This document shows, one piece after another, positions 35,145 to 43,682 of a stretch of 64,000 nt of DNA (position 1 is its first letter; each line of letters starts with the position of its first letter). The DNA is from UBA1351 sp963677885 (GTDB lineage Bacteria > Bacillota > Clostridia > Lachnospirales > Vallitaleaceae). Below the pieces are notes generated by a model. That model was not told the origin of the DNA. It did not search any database and saw only the letters and a list, made by a program, of their open reading frames with translations. The position numbers and the translations under genes are program-made. Location: contig OY782500.1 in NCBI GenBank assembly GCA_963677885.1, forward strand, positions 4,092,001-4,156,000, in the 5' to 3' direction.

Positions 35145-35759
35145 ATGAGTGTAATAGAAAGAATATCCTATCATTTAGGACGCAAGGATGAAGTACCTAA
35201 TCAAGACCTGGCTAGAGACCTGGCTGAAAGAGAGGATATTGAAGGAATCCAGGAGATTGCTTCATATTTAAAGGATAAAAACAAATCCATTGCCAGTGAC
35301 TGCCTTAAGGTCCTATATGAGATTGGTTATATTAAACCTGAGCTCATTGTTCCTTATAAAGAAGACTTTATCGCTTTCTTAACGTCAAAAAATAACCGTA
35401 TGGTATGGGGAGGCATGATTGGTCTATCATCTGTCGCCAAAGTTGACAGTGAATACGTCTATCGCTTCAAAGACCTGATACTTGAAAAAATTGAAACCGG
35501 AACAGTTATTACCAACGTATGGGGCGTCTATACCATTATCAACCTGGCAGGAAATGGTTACTATGACCAGCTTCGTGATACCTTGATGATGCTCCAGAAA
35601 ACATGCCGAAATGTAGATTTTCCAAAGAGGGCGGAGTCTATTGTTGAAGTGATTCAGGAGAAAGATAAAGAAAGCTTTAGAGACATACTTGAATCCAGGT
35701 TGGAGTCCTTATCAGCTGCCGGTAAGAAACGAACTATGAGTGTATTGAAGAACTTATAG
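35145..35759 (+). CDS. HEAT-repeat-like protein of unknown function
   Basis: 204 aa, all helical. Repeated helix pairs such as IQEIASYLKDKNKSIASDCL and FIAFLTSKNNRMVWGGMIGL look like HEAT repeats, a scaffold for protein contacts. No catalytic motif or signal peptide. AAGGAGAG precedes the ATG. It is transcribed alone, ending in a terminator directly after the stop codon. Confidence 0.75.
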   Translation: MSVIERISYHLGRKDEVPNQDLARDLAEREDIEGIQEIASYLKDKNKSIASDCLKVLYEIGYIKPELIVPYKEDFIAFLTSKNNRMVWGGMIGLSSVAKVDSEYVYRFKDLILEKIETGTVITNVWGVYTIINLAGNGYYDQLRDTLMMLQKTCRNVDFPKRAESIVEVIQEKDKESFRDILESRLESLSAAGKKRTMSVLKNL

Positions 35760-35760
35760 A

Positions 35761-35783
35761 TCAGACAACTTGGTCTGATTTTT
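35761..35783 (+). terminator. Terminator after the HEAT-like gene
   Basis: TCAGAC/GTCTGA with a 6-nt loop, then five T; it begins just after the stop codon. Confidence 0.8.
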
Positions 35784-35890
35784 CATACGTTACTTTTGAT
35801 AATCAATCATGACAGAATAAGCAAGGATGGGTTGGTTTTAGACGAAATCACTAGCATATGGGGACCATATATTCTATGATAAAGAAGCAG

Positions 35891-35956
35891 ATATGAAATA
35901 AGACAATCATGAATAGATGAGAGGGAGAATCTCTTATTCAATAGACTATTTCATAT
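35891..35956. other. Long dyad in the gap before the CPBP gene
   Basis: ATATGAAATA (35891-35900) and TATTTCATAT (35947-35956) are perfect 10-bp arms, and inside them GAATA..GAGAG faces CTCTTATTC. The rest of 35784-36061 has no gene; an AAACATTAGCGTGGTTTTTTTGG stretch is unassigned. Confidence 0.5.
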
Positions 35957-36061
35957 GAATCATGTTAATTCTACTGGGCTAAACATTAGCGTGGTTTTTT
36001 TGGTGTAGCTATTTGTAGGCATGGTCAAAAGATTTCAAGGAATGAGCGAGAGGTTGAGGAT

Positions 36062-36814
36062 ATGCATTTTGAGGTGGATAAAAAGTACAGGTTACAGTTT
36101 TGGGCAGCGTTTACAGTCGGAGTGATTTTTTTGATATACTTCTGGACTATTTGTAGATTTCAGCTTGACCATGGCTGGATTATTTCAAAAAGCGATGTGA
36201 CAGTTGATAATCTGCTATTTAAGTTAAGAAGTGATGTGCTAGTCATGTCTCTTATACCTCTTATTATTATCTGGAAGTTTAAACGTAAACTGAAGGATAT
36301 TGGTTTAAGTACTAATAATAGCCCTATGGTAGTCTTACTATCTATAGTCTATATCATATTTTTCTGTTTACATGGTGACTTCTCAATAGGAGGCACATAC
36401 ATAGCTTTCTTCTACTTGGTAATTATAGCTTTTAGTGAGGAAGTGATTTACCGTGGCTATGTATATACAAGAATGAGATCCTATAATCGAATACTAGCCA
36501 TCCTAATTTCTGGCATTCTTTTTGGAATTACTCATGCTGTTTTACCAGGGATTATGAATCATCTATCTTATGCACATATTTTGTTTAATATGTTAAGCCA
36601 TATAGGTGGTGGAATACTGATGGGATACTTCTTCATCTACCTTATGGAAAAGAGTGAATCCATTTTTGTACCCATATTGATTCATGCTCTCTTGGATTAT
36701 TCAGTAGGTTCTTGGGGAGTGGTAATTGGATTGAGTGTAGTTTTTTATTATGTATATAGAGATAGAAACATTGAAATGAAGAAAAAATATATAGAAAAAC
36801 AGGAGAATATTTAA
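36062..36814 (+). CDS. CPBP-family intramembrane metalloprotease
   Basis: 250 aa with about seven transmembrane segments. The family motifs are complete: EEVIYRGY (E126, E127, R131), FGITH (H158) and HALLDY near the end. Bacterial members cleave or process membrane peptides and are often linked to bacteriocin self-immunity. GAGG lies before the ATG. It overlaps the next gene by one base, so the two are coupled. Confidence 0.9.
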   Translation: MHFEVDKKYRLQFWAAFTVGVIFLIYFWTICRFQLDHGWIISKSDVTVDNLLFKLRSDVLVMSLIPLIIIWKFKRKLKDIGLSTNNSPMVVLLSIVYIIFFCLHGDFSIGGTYIAFFYLVIIAFSEEVIYRGYVYTRMRSYNRILAILISGILFGITHAVLPGIMNHLSYAHILFNMLSHIGGGILMGYFFIYLMEKSESIFVPILIHALLDYSVGSWGVVIGLSVVFYYVYRDRNIEMKKKYIEKQENI

Positions 36815-37203
36815 TGAAAAGAGTAAGTGTATTGATAACTATGATGTTGATGCTAACGATGATGACCGGATGCTTGTTTATGTATTCTGTCACAGAATTT
36901 AGCGGAAGCAGGGCAAGTAACGACGAGCTTTTTGATCTGGACTTTGATATGTTAAACCGCAAGGAAGAACATCATATGACCTTAAAAGAGGGTGACACTA
37001 TTAAAGTGACGGCTGATCACAAATCTGGTAAAATTGATGTCTTAGTATCAGGACCTAGCGATACGATTTATCAAGGAGATGATATTGAAGATATGGAATT
37101 CTTTCTTACCATAGAAGAAGACGGTATTTATACCTTTGAAGTATCAGGTGATGAGGGTATCGGAAGCGTTTGTTTTGAATTGGTTAAAGATGAAGAACTT
37201 TAG
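36814..37203 (+). CDS. Small lipoprotein coupled to the CPBP protease
   Basis: 129 aa. The signal peptide ends in MMTGC (Cys 20). The mature part is acidic and probably beta-sandwich: LKEGDTIKVTADHKSGKIDV and FLTIEEDGIYTFEVSG resemble GOLD-like or bacterial pre-peptidase folds, but no family is certain. The ATG overlaps the stop of the protease gene (TAATG). Confidence 0.7.
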   Translation: MKRVSVLITMMLMLTMMTGCLFMYSVTEFSGSRASNDELFDLDFDMLNRKEEHHMTLKEGDTIKVTADHKSGKIDVLVSGPSDTIYQGDDIEDMEFFLTIEEDGIYTFEVSGDEGIGSVCFELVKDEEL

Positions 37204-37229
37204 GAGTATGAAAGAAAACAGGTGATGTG

Positions 37230-37709
37230 ATGGCAAAGATTATCAATGATAAAACAGTAAATTATGAATCCAATAATAGCCGGGTGGAAGCCTATACTTG
37301 GTCATCTATACCTAATATTAAAGAAATGGTTGATATGAAAAACCTAAAGTTTAATATTCGTATACTTGAACCTGGAAAATACTCCTATCCTTATCATTTT
37401 CACAGACACGCTGAAGAAATGTTTGTTATCCTTGAAGGGGAGGCACTTCTTAGAACTCCCGACGGTATTGAGAAGGTGAGGACAGGTGATGTGATTTATT
37501 TTGAAATAGGGGCAAAAGGAGCCCATCAGTTGAAAAATGATTCGGATTCTGCCTGTAAATATTTGGACATTCGTACAGACCTGGGGATGGATGTCTGTGA
37601 ATATCCTGATTCCGGTAAAGTAAATATTTTGCCTGAATGCCAGCTTTTTGAAACCAAGGATCAGGTGGATTATTTCCATGGAGAAGAGGATGTAAGAAAA
37701 ATCTGGTAA
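37230..37709 (+). CDS. Cupin-domain protein
   Basis: 159 aa. Cupin motif 1 is in YHFHRHAEEMFVILEGEA, motif 2 in TGDVIYFEIGAKGAHQLKN, giving His and Glu metal ligands. Single small cupins bind metals and act as isomerases, oxygenases or sensors; the substrate is unknown. ATG 37230 is chosen over GTG 37227 because AGGTGA stands just before it. Confidence 0.82.
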   Translation: MAKIINDKTVNYESNNSRVEAYTWSSIPNIKEMVDMKNLKFNIRILEPGKYSYPYHFHRHAEEMFVILEGEALLRTPDGIEKVRTGDVIYFEIGAKGAHQLKNDSDSACKYLDIRTDLGMDVCEYPDSGKVNILPECQLFETKDQVDYFHGEEDVRKIW

Positions 37710-37781
37710 CTAATAGGTGGATTATTTTATATTGATGGCTGTGTTTTTAAAAGATAAATATGAATAATGGAGGGAAATAAG

Positions 37782-38333
37782 ATGAATTGTGTTAAATGTA
37801 AAACAGAAACACTTAAGTGTATTGAAATTGATCAGGGATTAAAAGCATATCATTGCTCATCATGTGAAGGTCATTGGATTAGAGCAAATGATTATGTTGA
37901 GTACACTATGAAGAATGAGGAAGACAGTGAGTTTGATCATGTCGGTGTGGAATATGACATGACTTATGAATCCAAAAAAGTGGCATTTTGCCCAGATTGT
38001 GGCAGTTTTCTGATAAAATATCAAGTGGCCAATGATATTCCTTTTAATATAGATCACTGTGGTCATTGTCATGGGATATGGTTGGATAAAAACGAATGGA
38101 GTATTCTGCAGCAGAATAATTTACATAAATCTTTGAACAAGATTTTTACTCAACCCTGGCAAAAGGCGTTAAGGGATGAAATGACTAAAGCGAATTTCGA
38201 AAAGCATTATACGCAGGTGTTTGGAAATGAAGGTTACAAACACCTAAGAGAAATACGTGAGTGGTTATACAAAAGTGAACATAAAGATGAATTGTTAGCA
38301 TATATTGTAGATGACGATCCATATAAGTTGTAA
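37782..38333 (+). CDS. Protein with two TFIIB-type zinc ribbons
   Basis: 183 aa. Two CxxC pairs form each ribbon: MNCVKCKTETLK with CSSCEGHWIR, and FCPDCGSFL with CGHCHGIWLDKNEW. These are the zf-TFIIB type found in many small bacterial proteins of unknown role. The C-terminal third is helical. The start ATG at 37782 follows GGAGGG; the ATG at 37767 lies before it. Confidence 0.8.
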   Translation: MNCVKCKTETLKCIEIDQGLKAYHCSSCEGHWIRANDYVEYTMKNEEDSEFDHVGVEYDMTYESKKVAFCPDCGSFLIKYQVANDIPFNIDHCGHCHGIWLDKNEWSILQQNNLHKSLNKIFTQPWQKALRDEMTKANFEKHYTQVFGNEGYKHLREIREWLYKSEHKDELLAYIVDDDPYKL

Positions 38334-38431
38334 TTAAAGGAGAACAGGTATATCTTCTTTATATAAACCGTTTTGAACATCTGAAGTAGGATAAAAGAAT
38401 ATCATAAAAGCTGACTGAAAGAGAGGGCATT

Positions 38432-38854
38432 ATGGACAAGTTAATTCAATTTGCAACGAAGGCAATTATTATTAAAGATGGTAGATTATTAGCTTTATAT
38501 GTTGACCGTCCTGATGGCATGCGGCTTTGGGACCTACCAGGTGGCAGGATTGAATTTGGTGAAGAACCTGAAGAAGGGTTGATAAGAGAAGTTCAGGAAG
38601 AACTGTCTAGCCAGGTTGAAATCATTGAACTTATTGATACATGGAATCATCTTCCAAATGAGTCCTGGCAAATCGTTGGGGTCTTTTATCTATGTAAGCT
38701 GACCAGTGGAGATATCAAGATTTCCAATGAACATAGTGGGTTTCAATGGATTGACATTAACAAAATAAAAGAAGAGTTTACCGCCCAGGTTTTTTTGAAG
38801 AAGATGCTCAAGTGGGATTGGAATGAATTGATAAGTAAAGTTGAGGGTGAGTAA
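38432..38854 (+). CDS. NUDIX hydrolase
   Basis: 140 aa. The NUDIX box begins at residue 37 (GGRIEFGEEPEEGLIREV followed by QEEL), which has the metal-binding REVQEEL core. It cleaves a nucleoside diphosphate linked to another group; the substrate cannot be read. It is coupled to the next gene by a one-base overlap. Confidence 0.92.
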   Translation: MDKLIQFATKAIIIKDGRLLALYVDRPDGMRLWDLPGGRIEFGEEPEEGLIREVQEELSSQVEIIELIDTWNHLPNESWQIVGVFYLCKLTSGDIKISNEHSGFQWIDINKIKEEFTAQVFLKKMLKWDWNELISKVEGE

Positions 38855-39369
38855 TGGACAAGATTAGAATCAGAGAGTTACTTTTAGAAGATAGTATAAT
38901 CATAGCTAAAGCTTTTAAGGATCAGGGGTGGAATAAACCACAAGACCAATACAATGATTATTATAAGGAGTCATTAGAGGGTAAAAGAGTTATTTTGATT
39001 GCAGAATATGAAGGTGAATTTGCAGGTTATATTACCCTCCTTTGGGAGTCGGATGATCCTTGTTTTTCTGAGGCTGATATACCGGAGATTAAAGACTTCA
39101 ATGTATTGATTAAGTTTAGAAGAAAAGGCATTGGTAATGCCTTAATGGATGAGATAGAAAGGATTGGCTTTGAGAGTAGTTCGCAGATAGGGTTGTCAGT
39201 AGGGCTTTTAAAAGATTATGGAAGTGCCCAGCGCATCTATGTGAAAAGAGGTTACATACCTGTCGGTGATGGCATTAAATATGGGAATCGGGTCTTAGCA
39301 TATTTTGACAAGGTGGATGTTGATGATGACCTGGTTTTAAGCTTTATAAAGGAATTGGACTCAGAATAA
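38854..39369 (+). CDS. GNAT-family N-acetyltransferase
   Basis: 171 aa. The acetyl-CoA binding motif is VLIKFRRKGIGNALMDEIE, and the C-terminal YVKRGYIPVGDG is the usual final strand and helix. The acceptor is unknown. The last codons form the left arm of the terminator stem, so the stop codon lies in its loop region. Confidence 0.9.
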   Translation: MDKIRIRELLLEDSIIIAKAFKDQGWNKPQDQYNDYYKESLEGKRVILIAEYEGEFAGYITLLWESDDPCFSEADIPEIKDFNVLIKFRRKGIGNALMDEIERIGFESSSQIGLSVGLLKDYGSAQRIYVKRGYIPVGDGIKYGNRVLAYFDKVDVDDDLVLSFIKELDSE

Positions 39370-39391
39370 TTGGAGTCCAGTTCCTTTTTTT
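39351..39391 (+). terminator. Terminator overlapping the GNAT gene end
   Basis: GGAATTGGACTC pairs with GAGTCCAGTTCC (one G-T pair), then seven T. The stop codon TAA at 39367-39369 is in the loop. Confidence 0.85.
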
Positions 39392-39508
39392 GTATATGTC
39401 ATATGTTCGTATTAGATAGATTTTGGTTGCTTAACTGTATTTTATTTGAAAAAACCATGGGTTAGGATTTGAATAGACGATACTTGAACATCCAAAAGGA
39501 GAGATAAA

Positions 39509-40591
39509 ATGTTGGAAACCAGGATCAAAGATCTACAGTTTTATAAGGCCATTTCGAAATTGTCAAAACCTATTGCAGATGCAACCCATCAACTGAGTGA
39601 GATTTCTTTTGTCATCGCAGAAGTGACTTTGGAGAGTGGAATAAAAGGACAGGGATATCTTCTTTCCTTTCACTATTCACCCCAGGCGATTAAAGGAGCT
39701 CTTGAGGATTTGAGGGATAAGGTGGTTGGATACCATTGCTATGAAACCGTAAAATTACAGAAGGATATTGAGGCAGAACATGAATATTTTGGCCATGAAG
39801 GCATACAAAGAAGTGCTCTGGCTATTATCAATATTGCTATGTGGGACTCTTGGGGGAAAACGCTTGATAGGCCGATTTGGCAACTCTTGGGGAGCTCATG
39901 CGACAAGGTTAATGTTTATGGAAGTGGAGGATGGCTTTCCTATTCCGATGAAGAGCTTATCCAAGAAGTCCTTGATTATAAGAAAAGAGGCTTTCAAGCT
40001 GTAAAGATAAAAGTTGGTGCAAAGGAAGAAGGACGGGATATACAAAGATTGAGAAAGGTAAGGGAGGCACTGGGTGATCATATGAAGATCATGATGGACG
40101 CCAATCAGGGAATGAACCTTCAAGATGCCTTAAAGCTGGCCGGACAGAGTAAGGAATTCAATATTCACTGGTTTGAAGAGCCTCTTGATCACAGAGATAT
40201 TGATGCCTATCGAAGGCTACGTGAAAAAACGGATATATCTTTGGCTATGGGTGAAAGAGAGTATTCAATCCTGCCCTTAAAATTACTCATAAAAGAAAGA
40301 GGGTTAGACTTATGGCAGCCTGATATCGTGAGAATTGGTGGGGTTGATAAGTGGCTTGCTTCTGCTGCTTTAGCTGATGCCTATCATATACCTGTCCTTC
40401 CCCATTATTATAAAGATTATGACGTACCGCTGATTTGTACTATTTCCAATGGTTACGGTGTCGAGTCTTTTGACTGGATCGATGATATAATTGATAATCC
40501 TATGAAAATTGTGGATGGTTACGCAAAGCCAAGAATGGAAGCGGGATGGGGCTTTGAATTTAAATCTGAGTATTTGACGGTTTTATCTTAA
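39509..40591 (+). CDS. Enolase-superfamily acid-sugar dehydratase (mandelate racemase subgroup)
   Basis: 360 aa. Metal ligands are D197 (MMDANQ), E223 (WFEEP) and E249 (MGERE), catalytic KIK is at 166-168, and H299 with D272 forms the His-Asp pair typical of the mandelate racemase subgroup. Members with this set remove water from sugar acids such as fuconate, galactonate or rhamnonate. AAAGGAGAG precedes the ATG. It is the first of three genes (SDR, URO-D protein) ahead of the glycan cluster, so an acid derived from fucose or a uronate is plausible but not proven. Confidence 0.88.
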   Translation: MLETRIKDLQFYKAISKLSKPIADATHQLSEISFVIAEVTLESGIKGQGYLLSFHYSPQAIKGALEDLRDKVVGYHCYETVKLQKDIEAEHEYFGHEGIQRSALAIINIAMWDSWGKTLDRPIWQLLGSSCDKVNVYGSGGWLSYSDEELIQEVLDYKKRGFQAVKIKVGAKEEGRDIQRLRKVREALGDHMKIMMDANQGMNLQDALKLAGQSKEFNIHWFEEPLDHRDIDAYRRLREKTDISLAMGEREYSILPLKLLIKERGLDLWQPDIVRIGGVDKWLASAALADAYHIPVLPHYYKDYDVPLICTISNGYGVESFDWIDDIIDNPMKIVDGYAKPRMEAGWGFEFKSEYLTVLS

Positions 40592-40635
40592 TGTAGGTGG
40601 AATTTAAAGAATAGGAATGAAAGGTGGATGGGATA

Positions 40636-41400
40636 ATGAAAGAAAGAACTGCCCATACCCTTGAAGGGATTTTTTCTCTTGAAGGTCATGTGGGAATCGT
40701 TACTGGAGCGTCAAAAGGCATTGGGCGAGCCATTTCACAAGTATTGGCTGAGGCTGGTGCCAAAGTATATGACTTTTCCAGGAGTCAGATGGTACATGAA
40801 GGATATGAGAATATTATCAATATTGGCATTGATGTCAGTGACCATAAAGCGATGAAAGCAGCTATTGATGATATAGGAAAGAGGGAAGGACTGGATTTTC
40901 TTATAAACAATGCAGGTATTACCAAACGTATGAAGGCTGAGGAAGTGGACGAAAAATGGTGGAATCAGATTCACGATATTAATGTTGATGCTATTTTCTT
41001 TGCATCCCAGTATGCATACCCATATTTAAAAGAATCCAAACATATTGGTCGAATTATCAATATTGCTTCTATGGCTTCTTATATGGGTTTTAGCCAAGTC
41101 GTTCCCTATTGCTCCACCAAGTCATCGGTTTTGGGGATTACCAGAGGTTTGGCTGTAGAGTGGGCTCATGATAATATTTTGGTGAATGCCATATCACCTG
41201 GCTGGTTTAAGACAAATATGAATCAAAAGGTGGTCGATCAAGAACGTGACCAGCGTATACTGGGAAAAATACCCTTGGGAAAATATGGCGAAACTGAGAG
41301 CATCGGACATATGGTGCTTTTTCTCTTGTCAAAAGGTGGGACCTATATAAGCGGTCAGGATTTTCCAATTGATGGTGGAGCCAGTATTTATGGATATTGA
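40636..41400 (+). CDS. Short-chain dehydrogenase/reductase
   Basis: 254 aa, classical SDR. TGASKGIG (23-30) binds NAD(P), NNAG follows, and the catalytic set is N116, S145, Y158 and K162 (YCSTK). The C-terminal SGQDFPIDGG is typical of KduD- or gluconate-dehydrogenase-like members. ATG 40636 is chosen because AAAGGTGG lies about 9 nt upstream. It may oxidise or reduce the product of the neighbouring dehydratase. Confidence 0.88.
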   Translation: MKERTAHTLEGIFSLEGHVGIVTGASKGIGRAISQVLAEAGAKVYDFSRSQMVHEGYENIINIGIDVSDHKAMKAAIDDIGKREGLDFLINNAGITKRMKAEEVDEKWWNQIHDINVDAIFFASQYAYPYLKESKHIGRIINIASMASYMGFSQVVPYCSTKSSVLGITRGLAVEWAHDNILVNAISPGWFKTNMNQKVVDQERDQRILGKIPLGKYGETESIGHMVLFLLSKGGTYISGQDFPIDGGASIYGY

Positions 41401-41427
41401 TAGTAGGTTAGGTGGTGAAGGTTAAAC

Positions 41428-42558
41428 GTGGACAAGAAGATATTTAATTACAAGCTTCGTGACAGTCAGGGGACTTATGTAGAGCCAATGAGTCCCAGAG
41501 ACTTTGATTATGCTAAATATGCTGATTATGAAGCTGGCAAGCTGGAAGATTGCAGGAAGTTCATGGAGGGGGATGAAGGGATTCTTATCTATCGTCGGTT
41601 TAGGGTTCCAGAGGTTTTTGCTGAAGCTTCAAGAGATATGAAAAAGTCCTTGGAACTCCAGCTTGGTGCCCTAAATGCCAGCATGGATTACAAAGCAGAC
41701 ATACCCAATTTTTTGGAGCCTTGGTATGGGATTGGACTAGTCGATGCTGGTTTTGGAGCCAAGTATCAATGGAATGAAAATCAGGCACCTGCTACAGAGG
41801 CTCAGTTCAAAACCGTTACCCAGGCCTTAAACTATCCTTGTCTACCTATTGAAGAGACTGAGATAGGTAGGTATAATTTGGAGATGATTGATTATTTTCT
41901 GAACGCCACTTCAGGGAAATTACCTATATCATTTTCTGATATCCAGTCGCCGTTAAATGCAGCCTCCTCCATTGTAGATATCAGTGGATTTTTTATGGAC
42001 CTGTATGACCGTCCTGAACAAGTTAAAGACCTGATGAACAAAATTGCTGGTCTTACAAGTGAGTATCTTCAAAGGCAAAAGACCTTGATAGGATCTTGTC
42101 TTGCCTTGCCGGGGCATGGGTTTGCCAGTTCAAGAAGCTTTAAGGGACTTGGCATGAGTGATGATAATATCCTTATGATATCTAATGAACAGTACGTGGA
42201 GTTTGCAGCACCTGTAAACCATGAAATCAGTCAGGCTTTTGGTGGCCTTGCCTTTCATTCCTGTGGTGACTGGACCGGCAAAATTCAGGCTATAAAGGCT
42301 AATTCCAAGCTCTTGTTCGCAGATGGAGCCTTTACAAGAGAAACAGACCCCAATGCCATGGATGGAGAGGGGATGGGAAGTGCCTTCCAGGGAACAGGAA
42401 CAGTTTTGCATGTAAGGGTGGTTGGAGATGTTGAAACCTTGGTTGAAAAAGTAAAAAGAATCTATCGACCAGGTTTGAAATTGATTGTGGCCACTTACCT
42501 GGAAGATCCTGAGGATCAGACTAGAGCATATGACCTAATTCATGCTCTTGGTAAATAA
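41428..42558 (+). CDS. URO-D superfamily protein, corrinoid-methyltransferase-like
   Basis: 376 aa. The C-terminal half has the uroporphyrinogen decarboxylase fold, with AFHSCGDWTGKIQAI near residue 275 where zinc-dependent methyltransferases of this superfamily (MtaA, MtbA, CmuA) carry their His-x-Cys ligand. Only one Cys-His pair is visible, so a true zinc site is uncertain. Start is a GTG at 41428. No haem genes are near, so haem synthesis is unlikely. In a glycan locus a role in taking methyl groups from O-methyl sugars is conceivable. Confidence 0.75.
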   Translation: MDKKIFNYKLRDSQGTYVEPMSPRDFDYAKYADYEAGKLEDCRKFMEGDEGILIYRRFRVPEVFAEASRDMKKSLELQLGALNASMDYKADIPNFLEPWYGIGLVDAGFGAKYQWNENQAPATEAQFKTVTQALNYPCLPIEETEIGRYNLEMIDYFLNATSGKLPISFSDIQSPLNAASSIVDISGFFMDLYDRPEQVKDLMNKIAGLTSEYLQRQKTLIGSCLALPGHGFASSRSFKGLGMSDDNILMISNEQYVEFAAPVNHEISQAFGGLAFHSCGDWTGKIQAIKANSKLLFADGAFTRETDPNAMDGEGMGSAFQGTGTVLHVRVVGDVETLVEKVKRIYRPGLKLIVATYLEDPEDQTRAYDLIHALGK

Positions 42559-42584
42559 GTAGTTAAATAGTAATAAAGACCCAG

Positions 42585-42623
42585 CAGCTTCAACAAATTT
42601 TCCTGTTTGTTGAAGCTGTTTTT
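42585..42623 (+). terminator. Terminator after the URO-D gene
   Basis: CAGCTTCAACAAA pairs perfectly with TTTGTTGAAGCTG around TTTTCCTG-type loop, then five T. It separates the three-gene unit from the importer operon. TATAAT at 42680-42685 is a likely -10 for the latter, without a clear -35. Confidence 0.9.
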
Positions 42624-42727
42624 GTTAATTTGTGCAAAAAGTTTTAATAAGTTCAATATGATGACCCTTCTACCTTGTATATAATTAAGTCAATCATAAA
42701 TCAGGAAATAAATGAAGGGTGGAAAAA

Positions 42728-43669
42728 ATGAGTGCAAGAGCAGAAAATATAAGTCCGAATACAAATAAGCTGATGAAGCGTATACATGAATATCGATACA
42801 TATATTTACTCGGCCTACCGGGGATGATCATACTGATTTTATTTAATTATTTACCAATGAGAGGTTTACTCATGGCTTTCCAAGATTTCAATCCTCATTT
42901 GGGGATATTGGGAAGTGAATGGGTGGGACTTAAACACTTCCAGACATTAGTTAGTGATCCAAAGTTCTATCTGATGCTGAGAAACACGCTTGTCATAAGT
43001 GGTTTGTCATTATTAACATTTCCAGCACCTATAATCTTGGCCTTAATGTTGAATGAAGTCAGGAACATGACCTATAGGAAATTTGTCCAGACTGCTGTTT
43101 ATCTGCCCCACTTTCTTTCCTGGACAATTATTGTCAGTTTAACTTTTTTCCTTCTTTCGACCGAACAAGGATTACTAAATAAAATTGCAGTTGATGCAGG
43201 AAAAGAAGCGACGGCATACATGTTCAGTAAAACCTGGATTTATCCCATTTTAGTAACACAAAATGTATGGAAAGGTATCGGATGGGGGTCTATCGTTTAC
43301 CTGGCTGCCATTGCTGGAATTGACCCTATGCTTTTTGAAGCAGCAAGAATCGACGGTGCCAACAAGTTTCAACAGATTGTGAAGATCACCATACCAAGCA
43401 TTATGCCAACGGTAGCGGTTATGTTGATACTTAAGATGGGTACAATCATTTCAGTTGATTTTGAACAGGTATTCCTTATGAATAACGCCTTAGTCAAACA
43501 AAAACTGGAAGTATTTGAAATTTTTATATATAACAATTCCATTGCGTCAGGAAGCACCCAGTATTCCTACACGACAGCGATTGGTATGTTTAAATCTGTA
43601 GTCAATACATCCTTGGTTATCTTTACCAACTGGATTGTTAATAGAAAAGGATTTGAAGGGGTTTTATAG
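42728..43669 (+). CDS. ABC oligosaccharide importer permease (LplB type)
   Basis: 313 aa with six transmembrane segments. The short N-terminal arm, YLLGLPGMIILILFNYLPM and the EAA loop EAARIDGANKFQQIVKITIP are typical of LplB/YtcP-type permeases for plant oligosaccharides. ATG 42728 follows AAGGGTGG. No ATPase gene is near. Confidence 0.92.
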   Translation: MSARAENISPNTNKLMKRIHEYRYIYLLGLPGMIILILFNYLPMRGLLMAFQDFNPHLGILGSEWVGLKHFQTLVSDPKFYLMLRNTLVISGLSLLTFPAPIILALMLNEVRNMTYRKFVQTAVYLPHFLSWTIIVSLTFFLLSTEQGLLNKIAVDAGKEATAYMFSKTWIYPILVTQNVWKGIGWGSIVYLAAIAGIDPMLFEAARIDGANKFQQIVKITIPSIMPTVAVMLILKMGTIISVDFEQVFLMNNALVKQKLEVFEIFIYNNSIASGSTQYSYTTAIGMFKSVVNTSLVIFTNWIVNRKGFEGVL

Positions 43670-43682
43670 GAGAGGAGAAATA

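Noticed and set aside
41428..42558. Haem biosynthesis enzyme HemE
   Set aside because: Context is carbohydrate use, no other haem genes are near, and the sequence does not show the HemE start pattern.
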